A stretch of 64,000 nt of DNA from Clavelina lepadiformis (taxonomy: Eukaryota; Chordata; Ascidiacea; Aplousobranchia; Clavelinidae): contig NC_135243.1 of assembly GCF_947623445.1 (NCBI RefSeq), forward strand, positions 17,368,479 through 17,432,478, written 5' to 3'. The notes below the pieces were generated by a model, which did no database searches, was not told where the DNA came from, and saw nothing but the letters and a program-made list of their open reading frames with translations. A program made the translations under genes and the position numbers. Below, one piece after another: positions 46,639 through 61,192 of the stretch. Each line of letters opens with the position of its first letter. Position 1 is the first letter of the stretch.

Positions 46639-47224
46639 ACCTCTACATCTTCCCGGACTCTTTTTATTCTTCTCAAAATCCTCCTCGACCTCCAAACGTT
46701 CCTATATCGCCCGCCACAAGACGCCAAACTGACGAACTCAACCAGCCAGCAGACAGACGACAATCTTCTGGCCGCCGCCCAGTCACATGATTTGCTGCTT
46801 GATGGTTATTGGACCGTGACAGTGGAGATATTTTGTGTCTATCCCGTGGAGGCCATTTCTTGCATTTTTCAGCTTTTTGCTATCAAACTGGGAAATACCC
46901 TAAAACGATCGCTTTCATTAGTACTCACAACAAATGTAGTAACAGCAGCAGCAGCACAGTTGACTTGAAGAAACTTTCACAAGATAAATCGGGGATTTAT
47001 CCATTTTATCAAACCATTCCTGCTGTCACACAGGGCCGACAGTCAATTTCTCATTTTACCGGTGACGCAGGTGTACAACATTTATCCCATAGACATTAGT
47101 CGATCATCGATCAATCCATCCGCCCATCGTCTTTTTTTTTTTTTTTTTTTTTTCCTCCTCCTCCTCTTCTTCTTCTTTTCTTCAGACTACTTTAATACAA
47201 ACAAGAGTATCCCACCAGGGTGGG

Positions 47225-47414
47225 AGATGGGCCGAAGCAGCAGGTACTGCAATAGCTGCACAACCCTCAAACGAGCAGGCGCAAGCGCCTAGCGTCGTTC
47301 ACCGTTCAAAAATCCGTTTAATCGAAGAGCAGTTCAATGAACTGCGTCCCAGGGATTAAACTGAGAAGAACAGATACTACACTTGATCTTAGCTCTTGAG
47401 AGCCGAGAAGCGAT
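47225..47414 (-). ncRNA. U2: U2 snRNA, minus array copy 35
   Basis: As copy 26. Confidence 0.94.
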
Positions 47415-48000
47415 ACCTCTACATCTTCCCGGACTCTTTTTATTCTTCTCAAAATCCTCCTCGACCTCCAAACGTTCCTATATCGCCCGCCACAAGACGC
47501 CAAACTGACGAACTCAACCAGCCAGCAGACAGACGACAATCTTCTGGCCGCCGCCCAGTCACATGATTTGCTGCTTGATGGTTATTGGACCGTGACAGTG
47601 GAGATATTTTGTGTCTATCCCGTGGAGGCCATTTCTTGCATTTTTCAGCTTTTTGCTATCAAACTGGGAAATACCCTAAAACGATCGCTTTCATTAGTAC
47701 TCACAACAAATGTAGTAACAGCAGCAGCAGCACAGTTGACTTGAAGAAACTTTCACAAGATAAATCGGGGATTTATCCATTTTATCAAACCATTCCTGCT
47801 GTCACACAGGGCCGACAGTCAATTTCTCATTTTACCGGTGACGCAGGTGTACAACATTTATCCCATAGACATTAGTCGATCATCGATCAATCCATCCGCC
47901 CATCGTCTTTTTTTTTTTTTTTTTTTTTTCCTCCTCCTCCTCTTCTTCTTCTTTTCTTCAGACTACTTTAATACAAACAAGAGTATCCCACCAGGGTGGG

Positions 48001-48190
48001 AGATGGGCCGAAGCAGCAGGTACTGCAATAGCTGCACAACCCTCAAACGAGCAGGCGCAAGCGCCTAGCGTCGTTCACCGTTCAAAAATCCGTTTAATCG
48101 AAGAGCAGTTCAATGAACTGCGTCCCAGGGATTAAACTGAGAAGAACAGATACTACACTTGATCTTAGCTCTTGAGAGCCGAGAAGCGAT
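48001..48190 (-). ncRNA. U2: U2 snRNA, minus array copy 36
   Basis: As copy 26. Confidence 0.94.
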
Positions 48191-48776
48191 ACCTCTACAT
48201 CTTCCCGGACTCTTTTTATTCTTCTCAAAATCCTCCTCGACCTCCAAACGTTCCTATATCGCCCGCCACAAGACGCCAAACTGACGAACTCAACCAGCCA
48301 GCAGACAGACGACAATCTTCTGGCCGCCGCCCAGTCACATGATTTGCTGCTTGATGGTTATTGGACCGTGACAGTGGAGATATTTTGTGTCTATCCCGTG
48401 GAGGCCATTTCTTGCATTTTTCAGCTTTTTGCTATCAAACTGGGAAATACCCTAAAACGATCGCTTTCATTAGTACTCACAACAAATGTAGTAACAGCAG
48501 CAGCAGCACAGTTGACTTGAAGAAACTTTCACAAGATAAATCGGGGATTTATCCATTTTATCAAACCATTCCTGCTGTCACACAGGGCCGACAGTCAATT
48601 TCTCATTTTACCGGTGACGCAGGTGTACAACATTTATCCCATAGACATTAGTCGATCATCGATCAATCCATCCGCCCATCGTCTTTTTTTTTTTTTTTTT
48701 TTTTTCCTCCTCCTCCTCTTCTTCTTCTTTTCTTCAGACTACTTTAATACAAACAAGAGTATCCCACCAGGGTGGG

Positions 48777-48966
48777 AGATGGGCCGAAGCAGCAGGTACT
48801 GCAATAGCTGCACAACCCTCAAACGAGCAGGCGCAAGCGCCTAGCGTCGTTCACCGTTCAAAAATCCGTTTAATCGAAGAGCAGTTCAATGAACTGCGTC
48901 CCAGGGATTAAACTGAGAAGAACAGATACTACACTTGATCTTAGCTCTTGAGAGCCGAGAAGCGAT
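48777..48966 (-). ncRNA. U2: U2 snRNA, minus array copy 37
   Basis: As copy 26. Confidence 0.94.
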
Positions 48967-49552
48967 ACCTCTACATCTTCCCGGACTCTTTTTATTCTTC
49001 TCAAAATCCTCCTCGACCTCCAAACGTTCCTATATCGCCCGCCACAAGACGCCAAACTGACGAACTCAACCAGCCAGCAGACAGACGACAATCTTCTGGC
49101 CGCCGCCCAGTCACATGATTTGCTGCTTGATGGTTATTGGACCGTGACAGTGGAGATATTTTGTGTCTATCCCGTGGAGGCCATTTCTTGCATTTTTCAG
49201 CTTTTTGCTATCAAACTGGGAAATACCCTAAAACGATCGCTTTCATTAGTACTCACAACAAATGTAGTAACAGCAGCAGCAGCACAGTTGACTTGAAGAA
49301 ACTTTCACAAGATAAATCGGGGATTTATCCATTTTATCAAACCATTCCTGCTGTCACACAGGGCCGACAGTCAATTTCTCATTTTACCGGTGACGCAGGT
49401 GTACAACATTTATCCCATAGACATTAGTCGATCATCGATCAATCCATCCGCCCATCGTCTTTTTTTTTTTTTTTTTTTTTTCCTCCTCCTCCTCTTCTTC
49501 TTCTTTTCTTCAGACTACTTTAATACAAACAAGAGTATCCCACCAGGGTGGG

Positions 49553-49742
49553 AGATGGGCCGAAGCAGCAGGTACTGCAATAGCTGCACAACCCTCAAAC
49601 GAGCAGGCGCAAGCGCCTAGCGTCGTTCACCGTTCAAAAATCCGTTTAATCGAAGAGCAGTTCAATGAACTGCGTCCCAGGGATTAAACTGAGAAGAACA
49701 GATACTACACTTGATCTTAGCTCTTGAGAGCCGAGAAGCGAT
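49553..49742 (-). ncRNA. U2: U2 snRNA, minus array copy 38
   Basis: As copy 26. Confidence 0.94.
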
Positions 49743-50328
49743 ACCTCTACATCTTCCCGGACTCTTTTTATTCTTCTCAAAATCCTCCTCGACCTCCAAA
49801 CGTTCCTATATCGCCCGCCACAAGACGCCAAACTGACGAACTCAACCAGCCAGCAGACAGACGACAATCTTCTGGCCGCCGCCCAGTCACATGATTTGCT
49901 GCTTGATGGTTATTGGACCGTGACAGTGGAGATATTTTGTGTCTATCCCGTGGAGGCCATTTCTTGCATTTTTCAGCTTTTTGCTATCAAACTGGGAAAT
50001 ACCCTAAAACGATCGCTTTCATTAGTACTCACAACAAATGTAGTAACAGCAGCAGCAGCACAGTTGACTTGAAGAAACTTTCACAAGATAAATCGGGGAT
50101 TTATCCATTTTATCAAACCATTCCTGCTGTCACACAGGGCCGACAGTCAATTTCTCATTTTACCGGTGACGCAGGTGTACAACATTTATCCCATAGACAT
50201 TAGTCGATCATCGATCAATCCATCCGCCCATCGTCTTTTTTTTTTTTTTTTTTTTTTCCTCCTCCTCCTCTTCTTCTTCTTTTCTTCAGACTACTTTAAT
50301 ACAAACAAGAGTATCCCACCAGGGTGGG

Positions 50329-50518
50329 AGATGGGCCGAAGCAGCAGGTACTGCAATAGCTGCACAACCCTCAAACGAGCAGGCGCAAGCGCCTAGCGTC
50401 GTTCACCGTTCAAAAATCCGTTTAATCGAAGAGCAGTTCAATGAACTGCGTCCCAGGGATTAAACTGAGAAGAACAGATACTACACTTGATCTTAGCTCT
50501 TGAGAGCCGAGAAGCGAT
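50329..50518 (-). ncRNA. U2: U2 snRNA, minus array copy 39
   Basis: As copy 26. Confidence 0.94.
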
Positions 50519-51104
50519 ACCTCTACATCTTCCCGGACTCTTTTTATTCTTCTCAAAATCCTCCTCGACCTCCAAACGTTCCTATATCGCCCGCCACAAG
50601 ACGCCAAACTGACGAACTCAACCAGCCAGCAGACAGACGACAATCTTCTGGCCGCCGCCCAGTCACATGATTTGCTGCTTGATGGTTATTGGACCGTGAC
50701 AGTGGAGATATTTTGTGTCTATCCCGTGGAGGCCATTTCTTGCATTTTTCAGCTTTTTGCTATCAAACTGGGAAATACCCTAAAACGATCGCTTTCATTA
50801 GTACTCACAACAAATGTAGTAACAGCAGCAGCAGCACAGTTGACTTGAAGAAACTTTCACAAGATAAATCGGGGATTTATCCATTTTATCAAACCATTCC
50901 TGCTGTCACACAGGGCCGACAGTCAATTTCTCATTTTACCGGTGACGCAGGTGTACAACATTTATCCCATAGACATTAGTCGATCATCGATCAATCCATC
51001 CGCCCATCGTCTTTTTTTTTTTTTTTTTTTTTTCCTCCTCCTCCTCTTCTTCTTCTTTTCTTCAGACTACTTTAATACAAACAAGAGTATCCCACCAGGG
51101 TGGG

Positions 51105-51294
51105 AGATGGGCCGAAGCAGCAGGTACTGCAATAGCTGCACAACCCTCAAACGAGCAGGCGCAAGCGCCTAGCGTCGTTCACCGTTCAAAAATCCGTTTA
51201 ATCGAAGAGCAGTTCAATGAACTGCGTCCCAGGGATTAAACTGAGAAGAACAGATACTACACTTGATCTTAGCTCTTGAGAGCCGAGAAGCGAT
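51105..51294 (-). ncRNA. U2: U2 snRNA, minus array copy 40
   Basis: As copy 26. Confidence 0.94.
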
Positions 51295-51880
51295 ACCTCT
51301 ACATCTTCCCGGACTCTTTTTATTCTTCTCAAAATCCTCCTCGACCTCCAAACGTTCCTATATCGCCCGCCACAAGACGCCAAACTGACGAACTCAACCA
51401 GCCAGCAGACAGACGACAATCTTCTGGCCGCCGCCCAGTCACATGATTTGCTGCTTGATGGTTATTGGACCGTGACAGTGGAGATATTTTGTGTCTATCC
51501 CGTGGAGGCCATTTCTTGCATTTTTCAGCTTTTTGCTATCAAACTGGGAAATACCCTAAAACGATCGCTTTCATTAGTACTCACAACAAATGTAGTAACA
51601 GCAGCAGCAGCACAGTTGACTTGAAGAAACTTTCACAAGATAAATCGGGGATTTATCCATTTTATCAAACCATTCCTGCTGTCACACAGGGCCGACAGTC
51701 AATTTCTCATTTTACCGGTGACGCAGGTGTACAACATTTATCCCATAGACATTAGTCGATCATCGATCAATCCATCCGCCCATCGTCTTTTTTTTTTTTT
51801 TTTTTTTTTCCTCCTCCTCCTCTTCTTCTTCTTTTCTTCAGACTACTTTAATACAAACAAGAGTATCCCACCAGGGTGGG

Positions 51881-52070
51881 AGATGGGCCGAAGCAGCAGG
51901 TACTGCAATAGCTGCACAACCCTCAAACGAGCAGGCGCAAGCGCCTAGCGTCGTTCACCGTTCAAAAATCCGTTTAATCGAAGAGCAGTTCAATGAACTG
52001 CGTCCCAGGGATTAAACTGAGAAGAACAGATACTACACTTGATCTTAGCTCTTGAGAGCCGAGAAGCGAT
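51881..52070 (-). ncRNA. U2: U2 snRNA, minus array copy 41
   Basis: As copy 26. Confidence 0.94.
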
Positions 52071-52656
52071 ACCTCTACATCTTCCCGGACTCTTTTTATT
52101 CTTCTCAAAATCCTCCTCGACCTCCAAACGTTCCTATATCGCCCGCCACAAGACGCCAAACTGACGAACTCAACCAGCCAGCAGACAGACGACAATCTTC
52201 TGGCCGCCGCCCAGTCACATGATTTGCTGCTTGATGGTTATTGGACCGTGACAGTGGAGATATTTTGTGTCTATCCCGTGGAGGCCATTTCTTGCATTTT
52301 TCAGCTTTTTGCTATCAAACTGGGAAATACCCTAAAACGATCGCTTTCATTAGTACTCACAACAAATGTAGTAACAGCAGCAGCAGCACAGTTGACTTGA
52401 AGAAACTTTCACAAGATAAATCGGGGATTTATCCATTTTATCAAACCATTCCTGCTGTCACACAGGGCCGACAGTCAATTTCTCATTTTACCGGTGACGC
52501 AGGTGTACAACATTTATCCCATAGACATTAGTCGATCATCGATCAATCCATCCGCCCATCGTCTTTTTTTTTTTTTTTTTTTTTTCCTCCTCCTCCTCTT
52601 CTTCTTCTTTTCTTCAGACTACTTTAATACAAACAAGAGTATCCCACCAGGGTGGG

Positions 52657-52846
52657 AGATGGGCCGAAGCAGCAGGTACTGCAATAGCTGCACAACCCTC
52701 AAACGAGCAGGCGCAAGCGCCTAGCGTCGTTCACCGTTCAAAAATCCGTTTAATCGAAGAGCAGTTCAATGAACTGCGTCCCAGGGATTAAACTGAGAAG
52801 AACAGATACTACACTTGATCTTAGCTCTTGAGAGCCGAGAAGCGAT
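52657..52846 (-). ncRNA. U2: U2 snRNA, minus array copy 42
   Basis: As copy 26. Confidence 0.94.
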
Positions 52847-53432
52847 ACCTCTACATCTTCCCGGACTCTTTTTATTCTTCTCAAAATCCTCCTCGACCTC
52901 CAAACGTTCCTATATCGCCCGCCACAAGACGCCAAACTGACGAACTCAACCAGCCAGCAGACAGACGACAATCTTCTGGCCGCCGCCCAGTCACATGATT
53001 TGCTGCTTGATGGTTATTGGACCGTGACAGTGGAGATATTTTGTGTCTATCCCGTGGAGGCCATTTCTTGCATTTTTCAGCTTTTTGCTATCAAACTGGG
53101 AAATACCCTAAAACGATCGCTTTCATTAGTACTCACAACAAATGTAGTAACAGCAGCAGCAGCACAGTTGACTTGAAGAAACTTTCACAAGATAAATCGG
53201 GGATTTATCCATTTTATCAAACCATTCCTGCTGTCACACAGGGCCGACAGTCAATTTCTCATTTTACCGGTGACGCAGGTGTACAACATTTATCCCATAG
53301 ACATTAGTCGATCATCGATCAATCCATCCGCCCATCGTCTTTTTTTTTTTTTTTTTTTTTTCCTCCTCCTCCTCTTCTTCTTCTTTTCTTCAGACTACTT
53401 TAATACAAACAAGAGTATCCCACCAGGGTGGG

Positions 53433-53622
53433 AGATGGGCCGAAGCAGCAGGTACTGCAATAGCTGCACAACCCTCAAACGAGCAGGCGCAAGCGCCTAG
53501 CGTCGTTCACCGTTCAAAAATCCGTTTAATCGAAGAGCAGTTCAATGAACTGCGTCCCAGGGATTAAACTGAGAAGAACAGATACTACACTTGATCTTAG
53601 CTCTTGAGAGCCGAGAAGCGAT
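53433..53622 (-). ncRNA. U2: U2 snRNA, minus array copy 43
   Basis: As copy 26. Confidence 0.94.
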
Positions 53623-54208
53623 ACCTCTACATCTTCCCGGACTCTTTTTATTCTTCTCAAAATCCTCCTCGACCTCCAAACGTTCCTATATCGCCCGCCA
53701 CAAGACGCCAAACTGACGAACTCAACCAGCCAGCAGACAGACGACAATCTTCTGGCCGCCGCCCAGTCACATGATTTGCTGCTTGATGGTTATTGGACCG
53801 TGACAGTGGAGATATTTTGTGTCTATCCCGTGGAGGCCATTTCTTGCATTTTTCAGCTTTTTGCTATCAAACTGGGAAATACCCTAAAACGATCGCTTTC
53901 ATTAGTACTCACAACAAATGTAGTAACAGCAGCAGCAGCACAGTTGACTTGAAGAAACTTTCACAAGATAAATCGGGGATTTATCCATTTTATCAAACCA
54001 TTCCTGCTGTCACACAGGGCCGACAGTCAATTTCTCATTTTACCGGTGACGCAGGTGTACAACATTTATCCCATAGACATTAGTCGATCATCGATCAATC
54101 CATCCGCCCATCGTCTTTTTTTTTTTTTTTTTTTTTTCCTCCTCCTCCTCTTCTTCTTCTTTTCTTCAGACTACTTTAATACAAACAAGAGTATCCCACC
54201 AGGGTGGG

Positions 54209-54398
54209 AGATGGGCCGAAGCAGCAGGTACTGCAATAGCTGCACAACCCTCAAACGAGCAGGCGCAAGCGCCTAGCGTCGTTCACCGTTCAAAAATCCG
54301 TTTAATCGAAGAGCAGTTCAATGAACTGCGTCCCAGGGATTAAACTGAGAAGAACAGATACTACACTTGATCTTAGCTCTTGAGAGCCGAGAAGCGAT
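54209..54398 (-). ncRNA. U2: U2 snRNA, minus array copy 44
   Basis: As copy 26. Confidence 0.94.
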
Positions 54399-54984
54399 AC
54401 CTCTACATCTTCCCGGACTCTTTTTATTCTTCTCAAAATCCTCCTCGACCTCCAAACGTTCCTATATCGCCCGCCACAAGACGCCAAACTGACGAACTCA
54501 ACCAGCCAGCAGACAGACGACAATCTTCTGGCCGCCGCCCAGTCACATGATTTGCTGCTTGATGGTTATTGGACCGTGACAGTGGAGATATTTTGTGTCT
54601 ATCCCGTGGAGGCCATTTCTTGCATTTTTCAGCTTTTTGCTATCAAACTGGGAAATACCCTAAAACGATCGCTTTCATTAGTACTCACAACAAATGTAGT
54701 AACAGCAGCAGCAGCACAGTTGACTTGAAGAAACTTTCACAAGATAAATCGGGGATTTATCCATTTTATCAAACCATTCCTGCTGTCACACAGGGCCGAC
54801 AGTCAATTTCTCATTTTACCGGTGACGCAGGTGTACAACATTTATCCCATAGACATTAGTCGATCATCGATCAATCCATCCGCCCATCGTCTTTTTTTTT
54901 TTTTTTTTTTTTTCCTCCTCCTCCTCTTCTTCTTCTTTTCTTCAGACTACTTTAATACAAACAAGAGTATCCCACCAGGGTGGG

Positions 54985-55174
54985 AGATGGGCCGAAGCAG
55001 CAGGTACTGCAATAGCTGCACAACCCTCAAACGAGCAGGCGCAAGCGCCTAGCGTCGTTCACCGTTCAAAAATCCGTTTAATCGAAGAGCAGTTCAATGA
55101 ACTGCGTCCCAGGGATTAAACTGAGAAGAACAGATACTACACTTGATCTTAGCTCTTGAGAGCCGAGAAGCGAT
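54985..55174 (-). ncRNA. U2: U2 snRNA, minus array copy 45
   Basis: As copy 26. Confidence 0.94.
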
Positions 55175-55760
55175 ACCTCTACATCTTCCCGGACTCTTTT
55201 TATTCTTCTCAAAATCCTCCTCGACCTCCAAACGTTCCTATATCGCCCGCCACAAGACGCCAAACTGACGAACTCAACCAGCCAGCAGACAGACGACAAT
55301 CTTCTGGCCGCCGCCCAGTCACATGATTTGCTGCTTGATGGTTATTGGACCGTGACAGTGGAGATATTTTGTGTCTATCCCGTGGAGGCCATTTCTTGCA
55401 TTTTTCAGCTTTTTGCTATCAAACTGGGAAATACCCTAAAACGATCGCTTTCATTAGTACTCACAACAAATGTAGTAACAGCAGCAGCAGCACAGTTGAC
55501 TTGAAGAAACTTTCACAAGATAAATCGGGGATTTATCCATTTTATCAAACCATTCCTGCTGTCACACAGGGCCGACAGTCAATTTCTCATTTTACCGGTG
55601 ACGCAGGTGTACAACATTTATCCCATAGACATTAGTCGATCATCGATCAATCCATCCGCCCATCGTCTTTTTTTTTTTTTTTTTTTTTTCCTCCTCCTCC
55701 TCTTCTTCTTCTTTTCTTCAGACTACTTTAATACAAACAAGAGTATCCCACCAGGGTGGG

Positions 55761-55950
55761 AGATGGGCCGAAGCAGCAGGTACTGCAATAGCTGCACAAC
55801 CCTCAAACGAGCAGGCGCAAGCGCCTAGCGTCGTTCACCGTTCAAAAATCCGTTTAATCGAAGAGCAGTTCAATGAACTGCGTCCCAGGGATTAAACTGA
55901 GAAGAACAGATACTACACTTGATCTTAGCTCTTGAGAGCCGAGAAGCGAT
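55761..55950 (-). ncRNA. U2: U2 snRNA, minus array copy 46
   Basis: As copy 26. Confidence 0.94.
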
Positions 55951-56536
55951 ACCTCTACATCTTCCCGGACTCTTTTTATTCTTCTCAAAATCCTCCTCGA
56001 CCTCCAAACGTTCCTATATCGCCCGCCACAAGACGCCAAACTGACGAACTCAACCAGCCAGCAGACAGACGACAATCTTCTGGCCGCCGCCCAGTCACAT
56101 GATTTGCTGCTTGATGGTTATTGGACCGTGACAGTGGAGATATTTTGTGTCTATCCCGTGGAGGCCATTTCTTGCATTTTTCAGCTTTTTGCTATCAAAC
56201 TGGGAAATACCCTAAAACGATCGCTTTCATTAGTACTCACAACAAATGTAGTAACAGCAGCAGCAGCACAGTTGACTTGAAGAAACTTTCACAAGATAAA
56301 TCGGGGATTTATCCATTTTATCAAACCATTCCTGCTGTCACACAGGGCCGACAGTCAATTTCTCATTTTACCGGTGACGCAGGTGTACAACATTTATCCC
56401 ATAGACATTAGTCGATCATCGATCAATCCATCCGCCCATCGTCTTTTTTTTTTTTTTTTTTTTTTCCTCCTCCTCCTCTTCTTCTTCTTTTCTTCAGACT
56501 ACTTTAATACAAACAAGAGTATCCCACCAGGGTGGG

Positions 56537-56726
56537 AGATGGGCCGAAGCAGCAGGTACTGCAATAGCTGCACAACCCTCAAACGAGCAGGCGCAAGCGC
56601 CTAGCGTCGTTCACCGTTCAAAAATCCGTTTAATCGAAGAGCAGTTCAATGAACTGCGTCCCAGGGATTAAACTGAGAAGAACAGATACTACACTTGATC
56701 TTAGCTCTTGAGAGCCGAGAAGCGAT
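56537..56726 (-). ncRNA. U2: U2 snRNA, minus array copy 47
   Basis: As copy 26. Confidence 0.94.
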
Positions 56727-57312
56727 ACCTCTACATCTTCCCGGACTCTTTTTATTCTTCTCAAAATCCTCCTCGACCTCCAAACGTTCCTATATCGCCC
56801 GCCACAAGACGCCAAACTGACGAACTCAACCAGCCAGCAGACAGACGACAATCTTCTGGCCGCCGCCCAGTCACATGATTTGCTGCTTGATGGTTATTGG
56901 ACCGTGACAGTGGAGATATTTTGTGTCTATCCCGTGGAGGCCATTTCTTGCATTTTTCAGCTTTTTGCTATCAAACTGGGAAATACCCTAAAACGATCGC
57001 TTTCATTAGTACTCACAACAAATGTAGTAACAGCAGCAGCAGCACAGTTGACTTGAAGAAACTTTCACAAGATAAATCGGGGATTTATCCATTTTATCAA
57101 ACCATTCCTGCTGTCACACAGGGCCGACAGTCAATTTCTCATTTTACCGGTGACGCAGGTGTACAACATTTATCCCATAGACATTAGTCGATCATCGATC
57201 AATCCATCCGCCCATCGTCTTTTTTTTTTTTTTTTTTTTTTCCTCCTCCTCCTCTTCTTCTTCTTTTCTTCAGACTACTTTAATACAAACAAGAGTATCC
57301 CACCAGGGTGGG

Positions 57313-57502
57313 AGATGGGCCGAAGCAGCAGGTACTGCAATAGCTGCACAACCCTCAAACGAGCAGGCGCAAGCGCCTAGCGTCGTTCACCGTTCAAAAA
57401 TCCGTTTAATCGAAGAGCAGTTCAATGAACTGCGTCCCAGGGATTAAACTGAGAAGAACAGATACTACACTTGATCTTAGCTCTTGAGAGCCGAGAAGCG
57501 AT
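57313..57502 (-). ncRNA. U2: U2 snRNA, minus array copy 48
   Basis: As copy 26. Confidence 0.94.
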
Positions 57503-58088
57503 ACCTCTACATCTTCCCGGACTCTTTTTATTCTTCTCAAAATCCTCCTCGACCTCCAAACGTTCCTATATCGCCCGCCACAAGACGCCAAACTGACGAA
57601 CTCAACCAGCCAGCAGACAGACGACAATCTTCTGGCCGCCGCCCAGTCACATGATTTGCTGCTTGATGGTTATTGGACCGTGACAGTGGAGATATTTTGT
57701 GTCTATCCCGTGGAGGCCATTTCTTGCATTTTTCAGCTTTTTGCTATCAAACTGGGAAATACCCTAAAACGATCGCTTTCATTAGTACTCACAACAAATG
57801 TAGTAACAGCAGCAGCAGCACAGTTGACTTGAAGAAACTTTCACAAGATAAATCGGGGATTTATCCATTTTATCAAACCATTCCTGCTGTCACACAGGGC
57901 CGACAGTCAATTTCTCATTTTACCGGTGACGCAGGTGTACAACATTTATCCCATAGACATTAGTCGATCATCGATCAATCCATCCGCCCATCGTCTTTTT
58001 TTTTTTTTTTTTTTTTTCCTCCTCCTCCTCTTCTTCTTCTTTTCTTCAGACTACTTTAATACAAACAAGAGTATCCCACCAGGGTGGG

Positions 58089-58278
58089 AGATGGGCCGAA
58101 GCAGCAGGTACTGCAATAGCTGCACAACCCTCAAACGAGCAGGCGCAAGCGCCTAGCGTCGTTCACCGTTCAAAAATCCGTTTAATCGAAGAGCAGTTCA
58201 ATGAACTGCGTCCCAGGGATTAAACTGAGAAGAACAGATACTACACTTGATCTTAGCTCTTGAGAGCCGAGAAGCGAT
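58089..58278 (-). ncRNA. U2: U2 snRNA, minus array copy 49
   Basis: As copy 26. Confidence 0.94.
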
Positions 58279-58864
58279 ACCTCTACATCTTCCCGGACTC
58301 TTTTTATTCTTCTCAAAATCCTCCTCGACCTCCAAACGTTCCTATATCGCCCGCCACAAGACGCCAAACTGACGAACTCAACCAGCCAGCAGACAGACGA
58401 CAATCTTCTGGCCGCCGCCCAGTCACATGATTTGCTGCTTGATGGTTATTGGACCGTGACAGTGGAGATATTTTGTGTCTATCCCGTGGAGGCCATTTCT
58501 TGCATTTTTCAGCTTTTTGCTATCAAACTGGGAAATACCCTAAAACGATCGCTTTCATTAGTACTCACAACAAATGTAGTAACAGCAGCAGCAGCACAGT
58601 TGACTTGAAGAAACTTTCACAAGATAAATCGGGGATTTATCCATTTTATCAAACCATTCCTGCTGTCACACAGGGCCGACAGTCAATTTCTCATTTTACC
58701 GGTGACGCAGGTGTACAACATTTATCCCATAGACATTAGTCGATCATCGATCAATCCATCCGCCCATCGTCTTTTTTTTTTTTTTTTTTTTTTCCTCCTC
58801 CTCCTCTTCTTCTTCTTTTCTTCAGACTACTTTAATACAAACAAGAGTATCCCACCAGGGTGGG

Positions 58865-59054
58865 AGATGGGCCGAAGCAGCAGGTACTGCAATAGCTGCA
58901 CAACCCTCAAACGAGCAGGCGCAAGCGCCTAGCGTCGTTCACCGTTCAAAAATCCGTTTAATCGAAGAGCAGTTCAATGAACTGCGTCCCAGGGATTAAA
59001 CTGAGAAGAACAGATACTACACTTGATCTTAGCTCTTGAGAGCCGAGAAGCGAT
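58865..59054 (-). ncRNA. U2: U2 snRNA, minus array copy 50
   Basis: As copy 26. Confidence 0.94.
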
Positions 59055-59640
59055 ACCTCTACATCTTCCCGGACTCTTTTTATTCTTCTCAAAATCCTCC
59101 TCGACCTCCAAACGTTCCTATATCGCCCGCCACAAGACGCCAAACTGACGAACTCAACCAGCCAGCAGACAGACGACAATCTTCTGGCCGCCGCCCAGTC
59201 ACATGATTTGCTGCTTGATGGTTATTGGACCGTGACAGTGGAGATATTTTGTGTCTATCCCGTGGAGGCCATTTCTTGCATTTTTCAGCTTTTTGCTATC
59301 AAACTGGGAAATACCCTAAAACGATCGCTTTCATTAGTACTCACAACAAATGTAGTAACAGCAGCAGCAGCACAGTTGACTTGAAGAAACTTTCACAAGA
59401 TAAATCGGGGATTTATCCATTTTATCAAACCATTCCTGCTGTCACACAGGGCCGACAGTCAATTTCTCATTTTACCGGTGACGCAGGTGTACAACATTTA
59501 TCCCATAGACATTAGTCGATCATCGATCAATCCATCCGCCCATCGTCTTTTTTTTTTTTTTTTTTTTTTCCTCCTCCTCCTCTTCTTCTTCTTTTCTTCA
59601 GACTACTTTAATACAAACAAGAGTATCCCACCAGGGTGGG

Positions 59641-59830
59641 AGATGGGCCGAAGCAGCAGGTACTGCAATAGCTGCACAACCCTCAAACGAGCAGGCGCAA
59701 GCGCCTAGCGTCGTTCACCGTTCAAAAATCCGTTTAATCGAAGAGCAGTTCAATGAACTGCGTCCCAGGGATTAAACTGAGAAGAACAGATACTACACTT
59801 GATCTTAGCTCTTGAGAGCCGAGAAGCGAT
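59641..59830 (-). ncRNA. U2: U2 snRNA, minus array copy 51
   Basis: As copy 26. Confidence 0.94.
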
Positions 59831-60416
59831 ACCTCTACATCTTCCCGGACTCTTTTTATTCTTCTCAAAATCCTCCTCGACCTCCAAACGTTCCTATATC
59901 GCCCGCCACAAGACGCCAAACTGACGAACTCAACCAGCCAGCAGACAGACGACAATCTTCTGGCCGCCGCCCAGTCACATGATTTGCTGCTTGATGGTTA
60001 TTGGACCGTGACAGTGGAGATATTTTGTGTCTATCCCGTGGAGGCCATTTCTTGCATTTTTCAGCTTTTTGCTATCAAACTGGGAAATACCCTAAAACGA
60101 TCGCTTTCATTAGTACTCACAACAAATGTAGTAACAGCAGCAGCAGCACAGTTGACTTGAAGAAACTTTCACAAGATAAATCGGGGATTTATCCATTTTA
60201 TCAAACCATTCCTGCTGTCACACAGGGCCGACAGTCAATTTCTCATTTTACCGGTGACGCAGGTGTACAACATTTATCCCATAGACATTAGTCGATCATC
60301 GATCAATCCATCCGCCCATCGTCTTTTTTTTTTTTTTTTTTTTTTCCTCCTCCTCCTCTTCTTCTTCTTTTCTTCAGACTACTTTAATACAAACAAGAGT
60401 ATCCCACCAGGGTGGG

Positions 60417-60606
60417 AGATGGGCCGAAGCAGCAGGTACTGCAATAGCTGCACAACCCTCAAACGAGCAGGCGCAAGCGCCTAGCGTCGTTCACCGTTCA
60501 AAAATCCGTTTAATCGAAGAGCAGTTCAATGAACTGCGTCCCAGGGATTAAACTGAGAAGAACAGATACTACACTTGATCTTAGCTCTTGAGAGCCGAGA
60601 AGCGAT
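60417..60606 (-). ncRNA. U2: U2 snRNA, minus array copy 52
   Basis: As copy 26. Confidence 0.94.
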
Positions 60607-61192
60607 ACCTCTACATCTTCCCGGACTCTTTTTATTCTTCTCAAAATCCTCCTCGACCTCCAAACGTTCCTATATCGCCCGCCACAAGACGCCAAACTGA
60701 CGAACTCAACCAGCCAGCAGACAGACGACAATCTTCTGGCCGCCGCCCAGTCACATGATTTGCTGCTTGATGGTTATTGGACCGTGACAGTGGAGATATT
60801 TTGTGTCTATCCCGTGGAGGCCATTTCTTGCATTTTTCAGCTTTTTGCTATCAAACTGGGAAATACCCTAAAACGATCGCTTTCATTAGTACTCACAACA
60901 AATGTAGTAACAGCAGCAGCAGCACAGTTGACTTGAAGAAACTTTCACAAGATAAATCGGGGATTTATCCATTTTATCAAACCATTCCTGCTGTCACACA
61001 GGGCCGACAGTCAATTTCTCATTTTACCGGTGACGCAGGTGTACAACATTTATCCCATAGACATTAGTCGATCATCGATCAATCCATCCGCCCATCGTCT
61101 TTTTTTTTTTTTTTTTTTTTTCCTCCTCCTCCTCTTCTTCTTCTTTTCTTCAGACTACTTTAATACAAACAAGAGTATCCCACCAGGGTGGG